Shown here: in pieces, positions 1 through 5,602 of the stretch
How positions within the stretch are numbered: the first letter of the stretch is position 1
Layout: every line of letters begins with the position of its first letter
Assembly: GCA_028877045.1 (NCBI GenBank)
Contig: JAGWPQ010000231.1
Coordinates: 1 to 6,717, forward strand
Source of the DNA: Bacteroidota bacterium
Lineage (GTDB): Bacteria > Bacteroidota > Bacteroidia > Chitinophagales > Chitinophagaceae
Length of the DNA stretch: 6,717 nt
Direction of reading: 5' to 3'
Notes under the pieces: model-generated
The model's input: the letters and a program-made list of their open reading frames with translations, nothing else
What the model was told of the DNA's origin: nothing
The model's database searches: none
Program-made: the position numbers and the translations under genes

Positions 1-815
1 TAAGGATATAAAAAGTTTTGCGGTAATATAAAACCCAAACATAAAGCAACACCAATGGCGCAAGTTGAATAACCTGCAAAGTCGAAAAATATTTGTCCCG
101 AAAATGCAAGTACACCTATCCATGCATCCAATGCAGGCAATTTTGTTGTTGCACCAAATACGGCATTGGCAGTTGCAGATAACATACTATCGGCCAGCAC
201 AACTTTCATAAATAAACCCAATGACATTAATAGTAATCCTTCCAATAATTGTTTTTGTGTTGCTTTACGTGGCGATTCGAACTGAGGCACCAGTTGCGGC
301 GGGCGAACGATTGGTCCTGCCACCAGGTGCGGAAAAAAGGTTACAAACAAAGAAAAGTCGAGCATTGATTTTACGGGCTCACTTTTCTTTTTATACATAT
401 CAATCGTATAACAAAGTGTGGTGAACGTATAAAAAGAAATACCTGCAGGCAAAATAATATTTGGTTTAGCAGGATGAAAATGCCAGCCAACTGCATTGAC
501 AATGGTTACAAAATTTTCTAACAGAAATCCGCCATACTTGAAGAAGCAAAGCATGCCAAGATTGCCTATCAAACTTATCACAAGCAATAATCTTTTTTTA
601 TGAATATTGTTTTGGGTGAACAATGCACGGCCAACAAAAAAATCAACCACAGTTGAAAGCCACAGTAATAAAATGAAAGGCGGATTCCATGCTGCATAAA
701 AAATATAACTCGCCAATAAAAGATTTATCTTTTTTGTCTTCCATGAAAATGGAAGATTATGCAGAATCAAAATCAGTATAAAAAAAACAACAAAAGTATA
801 CGAGTTGAAAACCAT
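1..815 (-). CDS. MBOAT family membrane O-acyltransferase, C-terminal part outside window
   Basis: The frame opens at the ATG at 815 and stays open for 271 codons to the window edge, so the C-terminus is missing. It encodes a very hydrophobic protein resembling AlgI/PatA-type MBOAT enzymes, which move acyl (often acetyl) groups across the inner membrane onto exported polysaccharide. Family landmarks I can see are the N-terminal MVFNSYTFVVFF segment, YIFYAAWNP (about residues 37-45), LPAGISFYTFTTLCYTIDMY (122-141), FPHLVAGPIVRP (161-172), and FDFAGYSTCAIGVALCLGF followed by LPQNFLYP (about 244-271). The family's catalytic histidine normally lies further on and cannot be checked here. The start fits the family N-terminus. 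The gene lies 30 bases after the SGNH-like gene on the same strand, so co-transcription is likely. The frame is unbroken. Family assignment is firm; the substrate is unknown. Confidence 0.93.
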   Translation of the reverse strand, partial: MVFNSYTFVVFFILILILHNLPFSWKTKKINLLLASYIFYAAWNPPFILLLWLSTVVDFFVGRALFTQNNIHKKRLLLVISLIGNLGMLCFFKYGGFLLENFVTIVNAVGWHFHPAKPNIILPAGISFYTFTTLCYTIDMYKKKSEPVKSMLDFSLFVTFFPHLVAGPIVRPPQLVPQFESPRKATQKQLLEGLLLMSLGLFMKVVLADSMLSATANAVFGATTKLPALDAWIGVLAFSGQIFFDFAGYSTCAIGVALCLGFILPQNFLYP

Positions 816-845
816 AATTCAGAAGTTGGAGATGAATAATGTTTT

Positions 846-1871
846 TTAATTAGAATGAGTAAACCATTTTTGTTGATCCAAAATTTTTATTACTGCCGAA
901 GTATATAAAACAGCATCAGTTGGTTTAAGATGCGACCATTCGGGACAAGTGAAATCCCTCAACTCCGGATAATCTTTGAAATGAATGCCATTGCATCCTG
1001 TGATGGATAATAATTTATCGTAGTATTCAGCCCTGGGATAACTGATGGGTTCATTTTCCCAATAACCACCACTGGAAGGAGTACGTGTAAATATCACTCT
1101 GCCGCCCCTTGCTTTTATTTTGGCAACATCTGTTTGCACTTCGTTAAATATTTTTTGAAGTGTATCTCCACTAACACCATGTTGTTTACTCAATGCACCA
1201 AACATGACCCATATATTTTTCACCTGTCTTTGCATGGAAGTGTCTTTCACAAAATCATCCGTCATCTTTTCCTGTCGTCTGAAATTAGTAGTGGTAAATT
1301 TTGGCGGCCACATTACAGCACCGTGAATACCCGGCCTGTTGGGTATGGGCAATCTGTCTAATAATGCATTTAAAGAAAAGAAGTCTTTATCAATAAATAA
1401 TAATTGCGATTCTAATCCAAATCCAACCTCTGCGCTGAACTTTTGTGAAGGAGTAACTTCCTTCAAATACTTTAAGCGCTTGGTTAATTCCGCATCATCC
1501 ACCGGTCTGAAAAATAATACCTCGGTAATATCAATGATCAATTTGCCTTTAAATTTTTCGTCAGCAGCAAGATTATCTAATGCAAGTCTGGGGTTGGAGC
1601 CTGCAATCGCAAGCTGAATCGCTTTTTCTCCGGTAGTTTTTTCCCAGGTTGGAATGTCTAAATCAAATTTGATACGTGATGACCCAATAAAAACAGTAGC
1701 ATTTTCCTGTGGTTCATACACTTGAGCCCTGTTCTTTGCCCACAAAGGTTCATCATCATTATAGCCCAGAACATATCCTTTGCTATGCAAAAAATATTCC
1801 CAGCCAAAAACAGACGTTAATACAATTACCAGCATTAAAATCGCAGATTTAAGGAGAGATTTTTCAGCCAT
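846..1871 (-). CDS. Membrane-anchored SGNH/GDSL-like protein partnered with the MBOAT
   Basis: A 341-residue protein with one N-terminal hydrophobic segment (about residues 8-28) and the rest probably periplasmic. Sequence blocks fit an SGNH hydrolase fold: FIGSSR (61-66) at the nucleophile block, with Ser65 in the catalytic position and Ser64 replacing the usual Asp of GDS; AIAGSNPRLALDNL (88-101) supplying the Gly and Asn blocks; and EWSHLKPTDA (311-320), where Glu311 and His314 match the usual DxxH. Proteins of this kind (DltD, AlgX/AlgJ and DUF1574-like groups) commonly sit beside MBOAT genes and complete acyl transfer to, or removal from, a polysaccharide in the periplasm. It is the first gene of the pair; the MBOAT follows after 30 bases. 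The start is the first ATG, directly before the lysine-containing n-region of the anchor. No Shine-Dalgarno is visible, as is usual in Bacteroidota. The exact family name and whether it is catalytically active are uncertain. Confidence 0.8.
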   Translation of the reverse strand: MAEKSLLKSAILMLVIVLTSVFGWEYFLHSKGYVLGYNDDEPLWAKNRAQVYEPQENATVFIGSSRIKFDLDIPTWEKTTGEKAIQLAIAGSNPRLALDNLAADEKFKGKLIIDITEVLFFRPVDDAELTKRLKYLKEVTPSQKFSAEVGFGLESQLLFIDKDFFSLNALLDRLPIPNRPGIHGAVMWPPKFTTTNFRRQEKMTDDFVKDTSMQRQVKNIWVMFGALSKQHGVSGDTLQKIFNEVQTDVAKIKARGGRVIFTRTPSSGGYWENEPISYPRAEYYDKLLSITGCNGIHFKDYPELRDFTCPEWSHLKPTDAVLYTSAVIKILDQQKWFTHSN

Positions 1872-2014
1872 TAGTTTTAGTTTAAAAATTATAATTTAAA
1901 TAATAGCATCTTAACCGAAAGCAAATCAGTCACAGGAATGGGATAAAGAAAATGGAATTAAAAGAGACGTAACTCTTTATGGTGTTTTAAGCCTTGTTAT
2001 TTTGGTATAAAAAC

Positions 2015-2045
2015 TAAATCTAAAAATAAAAACTTAATAAACAAA
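2015..2045 (-). promoter_or_regulatory. Possible promoter of the SGNH-MBOAT unit
   Basis: On the minus strand TTTG (2045-2042) is followed after 19 bases by TAGATTTA (2022-2015), seven of eight positions of the Bacteroidota TAnnTTTG -7 box. The spacing is right for this phylum. It would give a leader of roughly 135 bases before the ATG at 1871. The surrounding DNA is very AT-rich, so a chance match is quite possible. Confidence 0.3.
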
Positions 2046-2074
2046 GTTTTTTAAATAAAAAATGATTTTTGTCA

Positions 2075-2095
2075 TGTTTCTAAATAATTGAAACA
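2075..2095. promoter_or_regulatory. Perfect dyad TGTTTC-N9-GAAACA, possible operator
   Basis: Two perfectly complementary 6-base arms are separated by nine bases (21 bp in all) in the gap between divergent genes. It lies 30 bp upstream of the candidate promoter of the minus-strand gene. Size and symmetry fit a site for a dimeric DNA-binding regulator, but no regulator is known and no second copy was seen in the window. Confidence 0.3.
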
Positions 2096-2285
2096 AATGT
2101 TTATCTGCTTCAATTTTATTGATCCTGCCCATACTTATCTCTTTGCAGAATATTTGATGGTTATCCTGACGATTAACCATTCGTGAACATGAACAAATAC
2201 TCGCTGACCGATTTTGTTGCTAAAGCATAATAATGCGATCATAAATTCATTAGTTTTATTTCCACCTTTATTTAAAACACCGCTT

Positions 2286-3803
2286 ATGACCAACAAATCA
2301 TTTTCTTCTGTCATAATTATTTTTACTGCTTTTTTATTTAGTAACTGCACACCAACAAAAAAATTAACGGCAATCATTCCAACAATCGCACCATCGGCTA
2401 TGAAAGAATTTCGTGCTGCATGGGTTGCAACCGTTGCCAATATTAACTGGCCCAGCAAACCCGGACTCAGCACCCAACAACAAAAACAAGAAGCTGTTGA
2501 TCTGCTGGATTTTTTACAAAAACATAATTTCAATGCAGTGATCTTGCAGGTGAGGCCGCAGGCAGATGCATTGTATAAAAGCGATATAGAACCATGGAGT
2601 TATTACCTCACAGGCGAACAAGGTAAGGCACCTGATCCTTATTACGATCCGCTTGAATTCTGGACCAAAGAAGCACACGATCGTGGTTTGGAATTGCATG
2701 TTTGGCTAAACCCATACCGCGCTTATCATCCAAAAGGAGGTAATATCAGCGATCAATCTATCATCAAAACAAATCCCAATTTAGTTGTATATCTTAAAGA
2801 GGGTTATTGGTGGATGGACCCTTCGCAAAAAGAAGTACAGGACCGAACAACAAATGTTGTGATCGATCTGGTTAAGCGCTATGATATTGATGGCGTTCAC
2901 TTTGATGATTATTTTTATCCTTATCCCGAATATAATTTGAAAGAAGATTTTCCCGACAGTGCCAGTTATGCAGCTTATAAAAATGGAGGAGGAAAATTAT
3001 CGAAAGGCGATTGGCGAAGAAAAAGCGTGAATGATTTAATTGAACGCATTTACAAAGAAATGAAAGCCACAAAACCTTATGTAAAATTTGGATTGAGTCC
3101 TTTTGGTATCTGGCGTCCCGGTTATCCTGAATCTGTTGGCGGATTTGATCAATACGAAACTTTATATGCCGATGCAAAACTGTGGTTGAATAAAGGCTGG
3201 ATAGATTATTTTACACCTCAAATATATTGGCCCATCAAACGCTATTCACAAAGTTTCCCTGTTTTATTGGGATGGTGGAATGGTGAAAATACAAAACAAC
3301 GACACTTGTGGCCGGGCATTTCTGTTGGCCGTGACACCAGTGCAAGATCTGTTGACGAAACCATCAATCAGATCATGATCGCAAGAGGCATGTTGCCAAA
3401 AAGTAAAGGCGTGGTGCATTGGAGTATTTCATCAGATATAAAAAATCCAAACCTTGTCAAAGCCTTGGATGCAGGGCCTTACAAAGAAGCAGCACTTGTT
3501 CCCGCAAGTCCATGGCTTGATAAATCAATCCCCGAAGCACCGGAAGTTTCCATTACAAAATCAGTTGATAGTTTACAGATCAGTTGGACACATCATAATG
3601 CTGCATCCGTTTTTCGTTGGGTGATCTATTATCGTTATGGAAATATGTGGAGTTATAAAATATTAAATCGTAACGACAGATTCTTACAAATTAATTTAAA
3701 AGGAGGAACAGATAAAGCACCTCTTGAACTTAACCGGATTGCAGTAAGTGCAGTTAGCCGAACAGGCAATGAAAGCAAGTTGACAGAAATGGAAATAAAA
3801 TAA
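2286..3803 (+). CDS. GHL10-family glycosyl hydrolase lipoprotein (DigH/YddW-like)
   Basis: A 505-residue lipoprotein. MTNKSFSSVIIIFTAFLFSNC forms a lysine n-region, hydrophobic core and lipobox-like end with Cys21 as the lipidated residue (Asn at -1 is atypical). The GHL10 (DUF187) barrel spans about 38-400 with hallmark stretches EFRAAWVATVANINWPS (41-57), VILQVRPQADALY (85-97), HVWLNPYRAY (138-147), and YDIDGVHFDDYFYPYPEY (199-216), whose Asp pair 207/208 is the probable acidic active-site region. The C-terminal 90 residues, after PEAPEV (417-421), look like a fibronectin type III-like domain. E. coli DigH of this family cleaves stripped peptidoglycan glycan strands; a similar role is inferred, not shown. 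The start at 2286 is preferred over the in-frame ATG at 2214 because it places the signal peptide correctly. Cys21 is followed by TPTKK without the acidic residues of the Bacteroidota surface-export signal, so periplasmic retention is more likely. It stands alone on the plus strand. Confidence 0.9.
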   Translation: MTNKSFSSVIIIFTAFLFSNCTPTKKLTAIIPTIAPSAMKEFRAAWVATVANINWPSKPGLSTQQQKQEAVDLLDFLQKHNFNAVILQVRPQADALYKSDIEPWSYYLTGEQGKAPDPYYDPLEFWTKEAHDRGLELHVWLNPYRAYHPKGGNISDQSIIKTNPNLVVYLKEGYWWMDPSQKEVQDRTTNVVIDLVKRYDIDGVHFDDYFYPYPEYNLKEDFPDSASYAAYKNGGGKLSKGDWRRKSVNDLIERIYKEMKATKPYVKFGLSPFGIWRPGYPESVGGFDQYETLYADAKLWLNKGWIDYFTPQIYWPIKRYSQSFPVLLGWWNGENTKQRHLWPGISVGRDTSARSVDETINQIMIARGMLPKSKGVVHWSISSDIKNPNLVKALDAGPYKEAALVPASPWLDKSIPEAPEVSITKSVDSLQISWTHHNAASVFRWVIYYRYGNMWSYKILNRNDRFLQINLKGGTDKAPLELNRIAVSAVSRTGNESKLTEMEIK

Positions 3804-3805
3804 TT

Positions 3806-3835
3806 AAAACAATTGATCGATCATCAAAATGTTTT
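3806..3835. terminator. Bidirectional terminator-like hairpin between convergent genes
   Basis: AAAACA (3806-3811) pairs with TGTTTT (3830-3835), and TTGAT (3813-3817) pairs with ATCAA (3823-3827) around a 5-base loop, with one small internal bulge (A against AA). The outer arms supply a T-rich 3' side in both directions. It fills most of the 36-base gap between the stop codon of the GHL10 gene (3803) and that of pfkB (3840), exactly where a shared terminator is expected. The stem is AT-rich, so its strength is uncertain. Confidence 0.55.
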
Positions 3836-3839
3836 GAGC

Positions 3840-4781
3840 TTACATTTTATTTTCATTTTGCATCTGCATGATTAATTTTTCTACGTCTTCTTTTTTACAC
3901 AATGCAGTGCCGTTATTCATCGTTGCCGCAGTGCCGAAAGCAACACCGTATAATAAAACATCGCGCCATTTCAATCCGAGCGACAAAGCATACACCATTC
4001 CTGCCACCATGCTGTCACCTGCTCCCACCGTGCTTTTCACTGTAACCGTTGGTGGTACGATTTTATAATTTTCTTCGCCGGTAACTAATATCGAAGCTTC
4101 TTTTCCCATCGACACCACCACTACTTCCGAACCTTTTTTACTGATAATTGATCTTGCCGCTTCTTCGGCTTCATCAGGTTTTAATTCTTCTTTTCCGTAT
4201 AATAAACTCAGCTCATTTAAATTGGGCTTTATCATATATACGCCTTCTTCCAATGCATGTTGCAATGCTTCACGTGATGTATCGACAATTAATTTTGCAT
4301 TTGCTTTTTTTGCGATGTACGACATCCTTCCAAAAAAATCCGGTGGTACTCCTTCGGGCAAACTGCCACTGGCAACAACATATTCGTAGCCGCTTTGTTT
4401 CTCTAATCTTTTAAGAAACAATTTCCAGTCTCTTTCGCGCAGCGGCTGGCTTTCCATTCCAAAACGATATTGCAATCCTGTTGATTTTTCAACAACAATG
4501 ATATTGGTTCTTGTATGTGTTTTTACAGGAACAATCAATGACTGAATTTTTTCCTCGGTCAGTAATTTCTTAAAAAAATTTCCGTTGAATCCTCCTGAAA
4601 AATACATGGCTATACTTTCACAACCCACGTGCGATAAGGCTCTCGACACATTAATACCACCGCCGCCGGGTTCGTAAGTTGGATGTACACAGCGTAATTT
4701 TTTTTCCGGGACTACTTTATCTGTTGAAGTTGTTTTATCGATCGCAGGATTTAATGTAACCGTAATTATCTTATTCATCAT
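3840..4781 (-). CDS. pfkB: 6-phosphofructokinase, PfkB type (ribokinase superfamily)
   Basis: A 313-residue sugar kinase that phosphorylates fructose 6-phosphate with ATP to fructose 1,6-bisphosphate in cytosolic glycolysis. The sequence follows E. coli Pfk-2 closely from memory: TLNPAIDKTT near the N-terminus, KLRC then EPGGGGINVSRALSHVG (28-53), ASGSLPEGV (137-145), VDTSREAL (166-173), the IKPNLNEL stretch (184-191) with Asn187 and Glu190, STVGAGDSMVAG (250-261) with catalytic base Asp256, and a GTAATMNNGTALC tail (283-295). The KLRC motif and the ending favour Pfk-2 over 1-phosphofructokinase (FruK) or tagatose-6-phosphate kinase, though those remain possible. Length is normal for the family. 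Two successive ATG codons (4781 and 4778) could each start the protein; the second aligns better with E. coli. No fructose transport genes adjoin it. It lies 93 bases after the sigma factor gene on the same strand. Confidence 0.88.
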   Translation of the reverse strand: MMNKIITVTLNPAIDKTTSTDKVVPEKKLRCVHPTYEPGGGGINVSRALSHVGCESIAMYFSGGFNGNFFKKLLTEEKIQSLIVPVKTHTRTNIIVVEKSTGLQYRFGMESQPLRERDWKLFLKRLEKQSGYEYVVASGSLPEGVPPDFFGRMSYIAKKANAKLIVDTSREALQHALEEGVYMIKPNLNELSLLYGKEELKPDEAEEAARSIISKKGSEVVVVSMGKEASILVTGEENYKIVPPTVTVKSTVGAGDSMVAGMVYALSLGLKWRDVLLYGVAFGTAATMNNGTALCKKEDVEKLIMQMQNENKM

Positions 4782-4798
4782 CGAAATTTAAAAAGGAT

Positions 4799-4823
4799 AT
4801 TTTGAAAAATTCATTTTCAAAAT
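4799..4823. repeat. Perfect 10+10 bp inverted repeat over the pfkB promoter
   Basis: ATTTTGAAAA (4799-4808), a 5-base spacer, and TTTTCAAAAT (4814-4823) are exactly complementary. On the minus strand the first arm overlaps the TAATTTTG -7 box candidate of pfkB and the dyad covers the predicted start site, so it could be an operator. Alternatively it is a hairpin ending the transcript of the upstream sigma factor gene: it starts 52 bases after that stop codon and is followed, after a few bases, by five T on the minus strand. The stem has only A-T pairs apart from one G-C per arm. Confidence 0.55.
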
Positions 4824-4825
4824 TA
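4818..4825 (-). promoter_or_regulatory. Candidate -7 box of the pfkB promoter
   Basis: TAATTTTG on the minus strand is an exact match to the Bacteroidota TAnnTTTG -7 element and would place the transcription start about 30 bases before the pfkB ATG at 4781. No TTTG or TTG box is present at the expected 19-21 bases further upstream, so the promoter may need an activator or the match may be accidental. Confidence 0.4.
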
Positions 4826-4874
4826 CATATCATTCAGTAAAACTGTTGATGAAATAAAATAACAATGTTAAAAA

Positions 4875-5375
4875 CTAATGTCGCTCAATTTGTGTTTTTA
4901 ATAATTTTCTTGCAAAGTGAATGCGGCTTTTAATGGTACCCAACGGTTCGTGAAGCATATCGGCAATTTCATGATATTTATACCCGTCAAAATATAGCAA
5001 AAAAGGTTTTTTAAAAATATCGGGTAGTTGATAAATAGCAGCCTGCACTTCTTTCATATTCATTCTTGCAACAGCATCATTAGCAACAGCAATTTGAGTT
5101 GAGTTAATGAAATATTCATTTACTGTGCTGTCCGAAACTGTTTGTTGTTTGGCGAGACGGCGATAATTATTGATAAAAATATTCCGCATGATGGTGTATA
5201 ACCACGCTTTAATATTTGTTCCAACATTGTATTTTTCTTTATTGGCCAATGCCCTGTACAATGTTTCCTGGATCAGATCTTTCGCCTGCTCCTGATCGCG
5301 GGTTAAAGTGATGGCGAAAGGTTTTAAGAATTCGGTATTTCTCAATAATATTTCGCTGAAATCTAAGGTTAACAT
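4875..5375 (-). CDS. ECF-family RNA polymerase sigma factor
   Basis: A 166-residue sigma-70 family protein with only regions 2 and 4. Region 2 spans about 16-75 and includes FLKPFAITLTRDQEQAKD (16-33), LIQETLYRAL (34-43) and the GTNIKAWLYTIMRNIFINNY stretch (52-71), a pattern common in Bacteroidota ECF factors. A variable linker follows (75-110). Region 4 (about 115-163) has IYQLPDIFKKPFLLYFDGYKY, a helix-turn-helix around YHEIADMLHEPLGTIKSRIHFARK, and a basic end. It directs core RNA polymerase to specific promoters; its targets are unknown. The frame opens further upstream at an ATG at 5414, adding 13 residues (MRYLLSTDTKNNI); the start at 5375 is preferred because MLTLDFSEILLRN resembles family N-termini, but the longer form cannot be excluded. 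No anti-sigma or FecR-like gene is adjacent: pfkB follows, rfbA precedes. Confidence 0.92.
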   Translation of the reverse strand: MLTLDFSEILLRNTEFLKPFAITLTRDQEQAKDLIQETLYRALANKEKYNVGTNIKAWLYTIMRNIFINNYRRLAKQQTVSDSTVNEYFINSTQIAVANDAVARMNMKEVQAAIYQLPDIFKKPFLLYFDGYKYHEIADMLHEPLGTIKSRIHFARKLLKTQIERH

Positions 5376-5430
5376 GATATTGTTTTTTGTGTCGGTGCTT
5401 AACAAATATCTCATAAAAAAATAATCGCTT

Positions 5431-5449
5431 ATTTCCTATTCTGGGAAAT
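5431..5449. promoter_or_regulatory. Dyad ATTTCC-N7-GGAAAT upstream of the sigma factor gene
   Basis: Perfectly complementary 6-base arms (5431-5436 and 5444-5449) flank seven bases, 56 bases upstream of the preferred sigma factor start at 5375 and 17 bases upstream of the alternative start at 5414. The location and symmetry suit a regulator site in the promoter or leader. No known operator is recognised. Confidence 0.3.
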
Positions 5450-5454
5450 TATGA

Positions 5455-5492
5455 TTAACGGTTAAGATATTGAAGTGTTAAATGCATTTAAC
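5455..5492. promoter_or_regulatory. Two GTTAA/TTAAC palindromes upstream of the sigma factor gene
   Basis: TTAAC-G-GTTAA (5455-5465) is an 11-bp palindrome around one base, and GTTAAATGCATTTAAC (5477-5492) is a perfect 16-bp palindrome. Both are built from the same GTTAA half-site, with centres about 24.5 bp apart. A further single TTAAC lies at 5522-5526. Repeated half-sites in a promoter region suggest cooperative binding of a dimeric regulator; this is inference from symmetry only. Confidence 0.4.
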
Positions 5493-5545
5493 GATTTTAT
5501 TGTGACAAATAATTTTGAGTTTTAACGACATCAAACTATACAAAT

Positions 5546-5581
5546 AAAAAAGTCCATCGCAGAAATACTGTGATGAACTTT
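5546..5581 (-). terminator. Strong rho-independent terminator of rfbA
   Basis: On the minus strand AAGTTCATC (5580-5572) pairs with GATGGACTT (5558-5550) through nine positions including one G-U wobble. A single mismatch and an inner CAG/CTG pairing follow, around a 5-base loop, and an A-T pair extends the base (5581 with 5549). The T-run corresponding to 5551-5546 follows directly. It begins 22 bases after the rfbA stop codon and separates the rhamnose genes from the sigma factor gene. Confidence 0.87.
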
Positions 5582-5602
5582 CAAAATGTAAACGATCAAA
5601 AT

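Larger units (their letters stand above)
1872..2285. other. Divergent intergenic region, AT-rich
   Basis: This stretch separates the minus-strand SGNH-like gene from the plus-strand GHL10 lipoprotein gene and must carry both promoters. I see no gene in it. Contents I can point to are a perfect dyad at 2075-2095, a possible minus-strand promoter at 2015-2045, and a small 6-bp hairpin (AAAGAG, six bases, CTCTTT) at 1961-1978. I did not find a plus-strand promoter with correct spacing: TAGTTTTA at 2251-2258 resembles a -7 box but has no TTTG at the right distance. The reading frame of the hydrolase extends upstream to 2214, but that extension looks non-coding. Confidence 0.7.

Noticed and set aside
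221..424. Plus-strand open frame of 67 codons
   Set aside because: It lies antisense to the MBOAT coding sequence, whose frame is continuous and full of family motifs.
1134..1617. Two plus-strand open frames inside the SGNH-like gene
   Set aside because: They are shadows of a well-supported gene and show no domain or signal features of their own.
1961..1978. Small hairpin AAAGAG-N6-CTCTTT in the divergent intergenic region
   Set aside because: A 6-bp AT-rich stem with no T-run and no link to a promoter; probably chance.
2251..2258. TAGTTTTA as a -7 box for the GHL10 gene
   Set aside because: There is no TTTG at 19-21 bases upstream, and it lies only 27 bases from the ATG; too weak to annotate.
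2214..2285. Upstream extension of the GHL10 protein from the ATG at 2214
   Set aside because: It would place 24 residues before a clear lipoprotein signal peptide; the start at 2286 gives a proper N-terminus.
2135..2699. Minus-strand open frames opposite the start of the GHL10 gene
   Set aside because: They overlap the signal peptide and conserved barrel of the hydrolase; the cysteine-rich translation is not protein-like.
2872..3177. Minus-strand open frame of 101 codons within the GHL10 gene
   Set aside because: It is antisense to the catalytic region with no support of its own.
3868..4414. Plus-strand open frames opposite pfkB
   Set aside because: pfkB motifs run through the whole stretch on the other strand.
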